DNA of 7,338 bases. It comes from an uncultured Lysobacteraceae bacterium (GTDB lineage Bacteria; Pseudomonadota; Gammaproteobacteria; Xanthomonadales; Rhodanobacteraceae). The notes beneath the pieces are model-generated. The model made no database searches and was not told where the DNA came from. It worked only from the letters and a program-made list of their open reading frames with translations. The position numbers and the translations under genes were made by a program. This document shows, in pieces, positions 1 to 5,286 of this stretch (its first letter is position 1; the number at the start of each line of letters is the position of its first letter). Location: positions 1 to 7,338 of the forward strand of contig CAMLSI010000264.1 in the NCBI GenBank assembly GCA_946482585.1, written 5' to 3'.

Positions 1-1
1 C

Positions 2-1093
2 ATCATCGCGTGTCCGTGCGCGCTCGGGCTCGCCACGCCGATGTCGGTCATGGTCGCGACCGGCCGCGCCGCGCGCGCGGGCGTGCTGTTCCGCGACGCG
101 GCCGCGCTGGAGCGGTTGCGCGAGATCGACACCGTGATCGTCGACAAGACCGGCACCCTGACCGAAGGCCGTCCCGTGCTGCAGGAAATCGCGGTCGCGC
201 CGGGCTTTTCGGCCGACGACGTGCTGCGTCGCGCGGCGAGCCTGGAGCAGGCGAGCGAGCATCCGCTCGCGTCCGCCCTGATCGCGGCGGCGCGCGAACG
301 CGGCCTCGCGCTCGATGCCGTGCGCGAATTCGAGGCGATCGCCGGGCAGGGCGTGGTCGGCGATGTCGGCGGCGAAGCGATCGCGCTGGGCAATGCGATG
401 CTGATGGGCGCGCACGGCATCGACGTCGCAGCCTTCGCCGAACGTGCCGACGCGTTGCGCGCGCGCGGTGCCGGCGTGATGTATGTCGCGGTCGCGCGGC
501 GTGCCGCGGGTCTCGTTGCGGTCGCCGATCCGCTGAAGCCGACGACGGCCGCGGCGCTGCAGGCTTTGCGCGCGGGCGGTCTCACCATCGTCATGGCCTC
601 CGGCGATGCGATCGCGACCGCGCGCGCGGTCGCCGGCGAGGTCGGCATCGACGAGGTGCACGGCGACCTGCAACCGCAGGACAAACTCGTCCTGATCCGG
701 CGACTGCAGGCCGAAGGCCGTCGCGTGGCCATGGCCGGCGACGGTGTCAACGACGCGCCCGCGCTCGCCGCGGCCGACGTCGGCATCGCGATGGGCAGCG
801 GCACCGACGCGGCGCTGGCCAGCGCCGCCGTCACGCTCGTCAAGGGCGATTTGCGCCGCATCGCGACCGCACGCGCGATCTCGGTCGCGACCGTGCGCAA
901 CATGCGGCAGAACCTTTTGTTTGCATTCGTCTACAACGCGCTCGGCGTGCCGGTCGCAGCCGGGGTGCTGTATCCGCTGACCGGCTGGGTGCTGAGTCCG
1001 ATGCTGGCCGCTCTCGCGATGAGTCTGAGTTCGGTGTCCGTCGTCGCCAACGCGCTGCGGCTGGGCCGCGCTTCCGCGGAGCCCGCCGCATGA
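2..1093 (+). CDS. copA: Copper-translocating P1B-type ATPase, C-terminal part (5'-truncated by window edge)
   Basis: Frame 2 is open from the window start to the TGA at 1091-1093, giving 363 residues without the true N-terminus. Visible in order: the metal-gating CPC motif (residues 4-6, in ACPCALGLATP), the phosphorylation motif DKTGT (48-52, aspartate 48), the N-domain HP dipeptide in SEHPLAS (87-88), the P-domain hinge GDGVNDAP (246-253), and two hydrophobic C-terminal helices (about 305-326 and 333-352). The helices carry YN (311-312) and MSLSS (340-344), the residues that with CPC define the Cu(+)-exporting group (P1B-1). The enzyme should export Cu(+), and perhaps Ag(+), across the inner membrane using ATP. 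The usual TGD motif reads SGD here (MASGD). The missing part would hold N-terminal metal-binding domains, if any, and the first six helices. Silver specificity cannot be excluded. The gene overlaps the next one by 4 bp. Confidence 0.95.
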   Translation: MIACPCALGLATPMSVMVATGRAARAGVLFRDAAALERLREIDTVIVDKTGTLTEGRPVLQEIAVAPGFSADDVLRRAASLEQASEHPLASALIAAARERGLALDAVREFEAIAGQGVVGDVGGEAIALGNAMLMGAHGIDVAAFAERADALRARGAGVMYVAVARRAAGLVAVADPLKPTTAAALQALRAGGLTIVMASGDAIATARAVAGEVGIDEVHGDLQPQDKLVLIRRLQAEGRRVAMAGDGVNDAPALAAADVGIAMGSGTDAALASAAVTLVKGDLRRIATARAISVATVRNMRQNLLFAFVYNALGVPVAAGVLYPLTGWVLSPMLAALAMSLSSVSVVANALRLGRASAEPAA

Positions 1094-1443
1094 GCGACGC
1101 ACTCGACGCCGCCTTTCGCGATGAATGGAACGCAGCCGCGGCCGCGCGCCGCGCCGGCGACATCGCGGCCGCGTTCCGGCATCTCGAGCGCGCGCACATC
1201 CTCGGTCAGCGCCGCACGCGCCTGCACGCGCGCAGCCACGTCGGCATGCTCGTGCTGGCCTGGGCGCGCCGCGATCGCCGCGAGATCGTCGGCCAGCTGC
1301 TGCGCATCGCCGCCGCCGCACTGTTCTCGCGGCTCTGGGTTCCCGACGGCAATACCGGCGGCGCCGATGTCAGCGCGTTTCGCCGCATGCCGGTACCGGA
1401 AGATCTGCGCGAGGTGCTGGAGCACGCGCGCCGGCCGCGCTGA
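1090..1443 (+). CDS. DUF3703 family protein, probable copper-homeostasis accessory
   Basis: A 117-residue protein whose ATG overlaps the copA stop (ATGA, 1090-1093). A GGAG at 1078-1081 lies 8 nt upstream, which supports this start and translational coupling. It matches my memory of DUF3703: an Arg/Ala-rich N-terminus, HLERAHILGQ (31-40), HARSHVGML (46-54), and a C-terminal GNTGGADVSAFRRMPVP (87-103). The length is normal for the family. There is no signal peptide; residues 66-82 are fairly hydrophobic and could pack on a membrane, but are not a clear transmembrane helix. The function is unknown. The family is often next to copper or heavy-metal P-type ATPases, and the histidines at 31, 36, 46 and 50 are plausible metal ligands (inference). 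It probably assists or modulates the adjacent CopA. Confidence 0.85.
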   Translation: MSDALDAAFRDEWNAAAAARRAGDIAAAFRHLERAHILGQRRTRLHARSHVGMLVLAWARRDRREIVGQLLRIAAAALFSRLWVPDGNTGGADVSAFRRMPVPEDLREVLEHARRPR

Positions 1444-1509
1444 GCGCCGCGAACGGTGCCGTCGAGGTGCTTCCTTCGGGATGTCGGCCGCGCACGGCGA
1501 TCGATCGAC
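1444..1509. other. Convergent intergenic gap
   Basis: A 66-bp spacer between the stop of the plus-strand DUF3703 gene and the stop of the minus-strand TPR-scaffold gene. I see no stem followed by a T-run on either strand, so neither operon has a recognisable intrinsic terminator here. Rho-dependent ending or read-through is possible. Confidence 0.6.
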
Positions 1510-2871
1510 TCACACCGGCACGGTCGCGAGCCGTTCCAGTATCCGCACGAACGCATCGCGCGGCTGTGGCATCTGTTCGACGTGTTTGCGCAAGGTCTTC
1601 AGCGTGGTTTCGATCTTCCACGGCTCCGCATCCTGCTGTTCGACGATGCGCGCGTGCCTGCGCGCGTCGTCGATGCGGCGTTCGGCGAAGGCGATGCCGA
1701 GCAGAGTATGCGGCGTCCATTCGTCGTCGAGGCCTAGCGCACGCGCACGCTCGCAGGCGAGCCGCGCCGCCACGGCCGCGTTGAGCGCCAGCGTTTCGTC
1801 GCCGTCGTCACCACGTTCGCGGTACAGCGCCGGCAGGTTTCCGCTCGCGTAATAGCCGTTGAGATCGAGCAGCATGCCGTTTTCGTAGTGGCGGATCGCC
1901 TTGTTGAGATACAGGCGGTTCGGCCGCGCCTCGCCGACGGAAAGGTCGTAGAGCCGCTTGTAGCGCCCGCCGATCAGTCCCTGGCGTTCGGCACTGTTGC
2001 CGCGCACCGCGATCAACTGTTCGAGCGCGGCGATCGCCGCGACGTGATCGCCCTGCTTGGACTGTGCGAGCGCGTACTGTTCCTGCAGATACGGCAACTG
2101 CCGCAGTGTGTGGGGCAGGGCGTCGATATAGGCGACCGTGCGCTCCCAGGCGCCGACCACGTCGCGAAACAAGCGCACCATCTCGCAGGCGACCGGTGCA
2201 TTCGTCGTGGATTCGGCCGGATGCCGCGCGAGAATGAGGCCGGCGGCCGCGGTGCGTTGCGCGGCGGTTTCGAGCAGGCGCACCGCGGAGATCTCCGCGC
2301 GCAGCCGCTCGAAATCCTCGAGATGGCCCGCAAGCTGCCGTGCGCGTTCGCCGTCGCTTTCGGCGTCGCCGCCGCGCAGGATGGCCGGGACGCATTCGAC
2401 GAACGGCGATCGCGCGTCGACGTGGTCGGGCAGGTGTGTCGCCAGGGTTTCGCGGATGACCGCGGCGGCGGCGTCCCCGACGACCGTGTCCGGATTCGGA
2501 TAGCGCAGATGGCGCACCTGTGCGAGATCGAACACCGGCCTGGACCAGTCTGCCGCGATCAGCACGCAGCCGCTGTGCCGCGCCGCGTGCCGCACGCCGA
2601 CTTCGTAGTAGGCGTTCGCATTGGCGAGGCTGATGTCGGCGACGACGAGATCGGAGTAGTACAGCCGCTCGAGCATTTCCTTGATGATGAGTGCGCCGTA
2701 GTCCTGATCCGCGCGCACGGCGCGATAGCCGGCGCTCTCGATCGCGGGCTTGAGCGCGCGTTCCCAGAGCGCGTCGAAATCCACGCGCGGCGGTGCCGGA
2801 GCGGGCAGGCCGGTATCGCGCACGCCGTAGGGCATGACGACGAAGCAGATCGGTTTGAACGGTGTGGTCAT
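1510..2871 (-). CDS. Deoxyribosyltransferase/TIR-like domain fused to TPR scaffold (MAP3K TRAFs-binding, DUF4071-like)
   Basis: 453 residues, last gene of the minus-strand set. N-terminal domain (about 6-150): begins with the strand CFVVMPYG (9-16), then DFDALW (31-36), then DLVVADIS (74-81) and NANAYYEVGVRHA (84-96). This is the pattern of the nucleoside 2-deoxyribosyltransferase/TIR-like fold, with Glu90 the likely catalytic glutamate. A helical region (about 170-440) follows. It includes GGRYKRLYDL (301-310), LNKAIRHYENG (322-332) and LNGYYASGNLPALY (337-350), which match the TPR-type scaffold annotated as the MAP3K TRAFs-binding domain in ASK1. Published domain analyses predict that such TPR scaffolds sense NAD+-derived signals in prokaryotic immunity. 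No signal peptide or membrane helix. The ATG at 2871 is chosen because the fold begins just after it; an in-frame GTG at 2946 would add 25 low-complexity residues and has no Shine-Dalgarno site. The site before 2871 is weak (GGGAT). Role as sensor or signal enzyme is inferred. Confidence 0.85.
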   Translation of the reverse strand: MTTPFKPICFVVMPYGVRDTGLPAPAPPRVDFDALWERALKPAIESAGYRAVRADQDYGALIIKEMLERLYYSDLVVADISLANANAYYEVGVRHAARHSGCVLIAADWSRPVFDLAQVRHLRYPNPDTVVGDAAAAVIRETLATHLPDHVDARSPFVECVPAILRGGDAESDGERARQLAGHLEDFERLRAEISAVRLLETAAQRTAAAGLILARHPAESTTNAPVACEMVRLFRDVVGAWERTVAYIDALPHTLRQLPYLQEQYALAQSKQGDHVAAIAALEQLIAVRGNSAERQGLIGGRYKRLYDLSVGEARPNRLYLNKAIRHYENGMLLDLNGYYASGNLPALYRERGDDGDETLALNAAVAARLACERARALGLDDEWTPHTLLGIAFAERRIDDARRHARIVEQQDAEPWKIETTLKTLRKHVEQMPQPRDAFVRILERLATVPV

Positions 2872-2902
2872 GCAGATCCCGGTGTCGGAGCGTCGCGGAT
2901 GC

Positions 2903-2928
2903 GCGCGAGGCGGAGAGCCGCCTCGCGC
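2903..2928 (-). repeat. Perfect 11-bp inverted repeat (hairpin) in the leader of the TPR-scaffold gene
   Basis: Arms 2903-2913 (gcgcgaggcgg) and 2918-2928 pair perfectly around a 4-nt loop (agag). Two outer A/T pairs can be added if two bases bulge. It lies between the phospholipase stop (2969) and the scaffold start (2871), with no T-run on the minus strand after it, so it is not a standard intrinsic terminator. It could set relative expression by pausing, RNA processing or 3'-end protection, or be a dispersed palindromic element. In such GC-rich DNA chance is a real alternative. Confidence 0.6.
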
Positions 2929-2968
2929 ATGCGGTCCGATATCCACTGTCGTCCGGGGGTGAGATCTC

Positions 2969-4099
2969 TCAGGTCGCCGCGATCGCCGCGGTTGCCGCGG
3001 CGACTTGCGCCGCCGCCGCGGCGCGGGCCGCGCGCCGCGCCTCGTAGCGCGGCGACTCCGCCACGGGCAAGGCGTTCGCGCCGCCGTCGAGCAGGCTCTC
3101 CGGGAGGTTCTTGGGGCGATAGTCTTTGTCGGCGTCGTAGCGCTTCCGTACCGACGAATGCAGCGCTTCGCCGTGGTCGCGATGCGCGCCGATCGGTCGC
3201 TGCAGCACGCCGAGCGGCCGATAGAACGCCGTCATCGATTCGTGTTTCGTGCCGCTGGGATAGGGCATGTAGTGATCGAGCGCCGCATGGTCGAACTCGA
3301 GGCCGAGGTCTTCGGCTTTCTCGACGATCCAGTGCAGCGCATTGTTCGCGGTGCCGTCGGGCTTGTAGCCGCCGCCGACATTGCAGTGCACGCCGCAGAA
3401 CCACGCCTGCTCCAGCACGCCGTGCCAGCCGTCCGGACGTCGCCACAGCGAGGGCTCGAACGGCGTGCGGTGTTCGTCGATCGCGAGCGCGTGGTAGGCG
3501 TGCGCGACATGCGGGTTGAGCTCGACGTCGTGGAAGCGGTACTTGCCGCGGTTGACGAGGCGGCCGAGATAGCCCGGCGCGCCGAGCGCGCCGACCGTGT
3601 CCCAGACGCCGATGAAATCGATGCGCGGGCACGGGCGCTGGTCCGCGCGGTGGAATGCTTTCTTCCAGGCGTCCGAGTCGGGTTTGACGCCTTCCTCGTA
3701 CAGCGCGAGCATTTCGGGCACATAGTAGTCGTCGTCCTTGTCGAGCAGGCCGACGCGGTTCATGAAGCCGGCGAGCGTACGCACCGTGAATGCGCCGCGG
3801 CTGAAGCCGAAAAAGTACAGTTGGTCGCCGGGTACGTAGTTGTACAGAATGAACCGGTACAGAGTGACGAGATTGGCGCAGATGCCGCTGCCGAACGCGC
3901 CGCCCGTGACACGGTCGAGCGGCCCGCCGGTGCCGACGCCGTTGTGATAGGCGACGACCTGATCGATGCCGCCCGACGCCTTGGCCTCGACCGTGCGAGC
4001 GACCTTGGTCACGTTGGTCGGGCAGCGCCTGCCGGTGCCGTCGTCGACCTGATCACGTTCGTTCCAGGTGCCGTCGGCGCAGATCACGATACGTTTCAT
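2969..4099 (-). CDS. DUF2235 alpha/beta-hydrolase, putative Tle-type phospholipase
   Basis: 376 residues. The N-terminus IVICADGTWNE (4-14) is the typical opening of DUF2235. Next come NVTKVAR (29-35), the nucleophile elbow GFSRGA (98-103, Ser100), GVWDTVG (164-170, Asp167) and GVHCNVGGGY (236-245, His238), a plausible Ser-Asp-His triad. DUF2235 includes the type VI secretion phospholipase effectors Tle1 and many free-standing hydrolases. The likely reaction is ester hydrolysis of membrane phospholipids, though the substrate is not shown. There is no signal peptide, transmembrane helix, or VgrG, PAAR or immunity gene alongside, so secretion by T6SS is not supported here. The usual GVHSDVGGGY reads CN in place of SD. 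The tail (354-376) is almost all Ala with a few Arg. The start is supported by GGAG 7 nt upstream (complement of 4107-4110). The 64-bp gap behind the metallohydrolase gene suggests co-transcription. Confidence 0.9.
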   Translation of the reverse strand: MKRIVICADGTWNERDQVDDGTGRRCPTNVTKVARTVEAKASGGIDQVVAYHNGVGTGGPLDRVTGGAFGSGICANLVTLYRFILYNYVPGDQLYFFGFSRGAFTVRTLAGFMNRVGLLDKDDDYYVPEMLALYEEGVKPDSDAWKKAFHRADQRPCPRIDFIGVWDTVGALGAPGYLGRLVNRGKYRFHDVELNPHVAHAYHALAIDEHRTPFEPSLWRRPDGWHGVLEQAWFCGVHCNVGGGYKPDGTANNALHWIVEKAEDLGLEFDHAALDHYMPYPSGTKHESMTAFYRPLGVLQRPIGAHRDHGEALHSSVRKRYDADKDYRPKNLPESLLDGGANALPVAESPRYEARRAARAAAAAQVAAATAAIAAT

Positions 4100-4106
4100 C
4101 CGATTT

Positions 4107-4110
4107 CTCC
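4107..4110 (-). promoter_or_regulatory. Shine-Dalgarno site of the DUF2235 gene
   Basis: The minus strand reads GGAG followed by 7 nt and then the ATG at 4099. This supports the chosen start and translation independent of the upstream gene, whose stop is 64 bp away. Confidence 0.6.
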
Positions 4111-4163
4111 GGGATCAGGGAATGGAGTGGAGCGGTTCGCCGTGGACAGCGCTCGTGGGCGGA

Positions 4164-5270
4164 TTACAGCACGACGCTCACCGATCGCTTGCCGCTCGCC
4201 GGCGTCACGAGGCGGTTGTTGAATTGTGCGCGCAATCCGGCGAGTTCGTAGGTGCAGTACACCCGATAGTCGTCGTCGCTGCGTGCCTCGCGCAGCCAGT
4301 GCATGGCGTCGTCCGACGGATTCGGAAAACGGACGCCGTCGCCCGACACGACGTAGTGATCGGCGATGACGCGGCGGAAGAAGTCGGCATCGACGTTGTT
4401 CTTGCTGCCATGGTGAGGCAGCTTCAGCAGGTCGATGTGAATGCGTCCGTCGTCGTCGAGCAGGCCGGCGGCCTCGAGGCCGGCGAGTATGTGATCGCCG
4501 CGCGCGTCTCCGGTCAGCAGCATGCGGCGGCCGTCGAATCCGGCAACTGCGACGATGCTGGACAAGTTGTAGGGACTTCGGTCGCGATACGCGGCCAACG
4601 CGCCTTCATCCTTGCGTTTCCGTTTCCAGACGAGGCGCAGTTTCTCGACTTCCGCCGCGGCCGGCGCGATCACGTCGAGCGCGAGTCCCTCGATGGCCAC
4701 GGGCTCGCTCGCGGCGCTGCGCATGACCAGCGGGGGATCGGAGAACGGCGCGTTCATGCGCCAGCCGAGCCGCGTCGCGAACGTCTGCAGCGCCTGGCCC
4801 TGCGGGACGCTCGCCAGCACTTTCGCCTGGAAATGCGCATCGACGGCGTCGGATGCGTCGGCATCGGGCGGTACGAGCGCGGCAGCGGTCGAGGCGGTGA
4901 CCGCTGCGGTCGCGCGTTCGGTCAGGGGATCGTCGAGCAGACCCTCGAGACTGTTGTGCCAGAGCCGGCGAACCTTCACGCGCAGCGGCCGTGCTCCGCC
5001 CGGCGCGTTGCCGTCGCCGTCGTCGAGTTCTTTCGCGAAGTCGAGCAGGCCGTTGATGTGATCGTCGTCGATGTGGCTCAGCATGAGCAGGTCGATCGTC
5101 AGCGAGCCGCCGCGTGCGGCCGACAGCTCGGCCAGGCGGGGCCGCAGCGCGTCGCGATAGACCGTGTTCGGGCCGCCGTCGACGAGCATGAGACGCGGCG
5201 CGTCGCGGCTGCCCCAGTGCAGCAGAAGGCAGTCGCCGTGGAGCGCTTGCAGTGCTTCGAGCATGAACAT
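4164..5270 (-). CDS. ComEC/Rec2-type metallo-beta-lactamase-fold hydrolase, free-standing
   Basis: 368 residues. Metal-binding motifs in order: DGG (31-33), the HxDxDH signature in MLSHIDDDH (63-71; His66, Asp68, Asp70, His71), LLTGDA (251-256, Asp255) and LKLPHHGS (282-289, His286/His287). The NLSSIV...LLTGDA and LPHHGS blocks are those of the C-terminal domain of the DNA-uptake protein ComEC, but the membrane channel and OB domain are absent. It should be a soluble cytoplasmic metal-dependent hydrolase. Relatives act on phosphodiesters, so a nuclease or nucleotide-messenger hydrolase role is plausible; the substrate is unknown. A charged insert (about 82-150) separates the first motif from the rest of the core. 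The ATG at 5270 is preferred over the one at 5264 because GGAG (5277-5280 complement) is 6 nt upstream. Only 16 bp separate it from the protease stop, so co-expression with the protease is very likely. Confidence 0.9.
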   Translation of the reverse strand: MFMLEALQALHGDCLLLHWGSRDAPRLMLVDGGPNTVYRDALRPRLAELSAARGGSLTIDLLMLSHIDDDHINGLLDFAKELDDGDGNAPGGARPLRVKVRRLWHNSLEGLLDDPLTERATAAVTASTAAALVPPDADASDAVDAHFQAKVLASVPQGQALQTFATRLGWRMNAPFSDPPLVMRSAASEPVAIEGLALDVIAPAAAEVEKLRLVWKRKRKDEGALAAYRDRSPYNLSSIVAVAGFDGRRMLLTGDARGDHILAGLEAAGLLDDDGRIHIDLLKLPHHGSKNNVDADFFRRVIADHYVVSGDGVRFPNPSDDAMHWLREARSDDDYRVYCTYELAGLRAQFNNRLVTPASGKRSVSVVL

Positions 5271-5276
5271 CGGCGT

Positions 5277-5280
5277 CTCC
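5277..5280 (-). promoter_or_regulatory. Shine-Dalgarno site of the metallohydrolase gene
   Basis: Minus-strand GGAG lies 6 nt before the ATG at 5270 but 12 nt before the in-frame ATG at 5264, so it decides between the two. It falls in the 16-bp gap after the protease stop codon, which favours translational coupling. Confidence 0.65.
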
Positions 5281-5286
5281 GGTGAG

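Noticed and set aside
10..1089. Plus-strand open frame upstream of and in frame with the DUF3703 gene, suggesting a 477-residue protein
   Set aside because: This section is an Arg-rich out-of-frame reading of copA; only the part from the ATG at 1090 matches a protein family and has a well-placed Shine-Dalgarno site.
931..1720. Minus-strand open frames over copA and DUF3703 (931-1425, 1206-1556, 1370-1720)
   Set aside because: They overlap strongly supported plus-strand genes or the end of the TPR-scaffold gene in another frame, and show no recognisable domain.
2872..2946. GTG at 2946 as an upstream start adding 25 residues to the TPR-scaffold protein
   Set aside because: There is no Shine-Dalgarno site before it, the extra residues are Pro/Arg-rich and unlike a fold, the stretch contains the hairpin, and the conserved strand begins right after the ATG at 2871.
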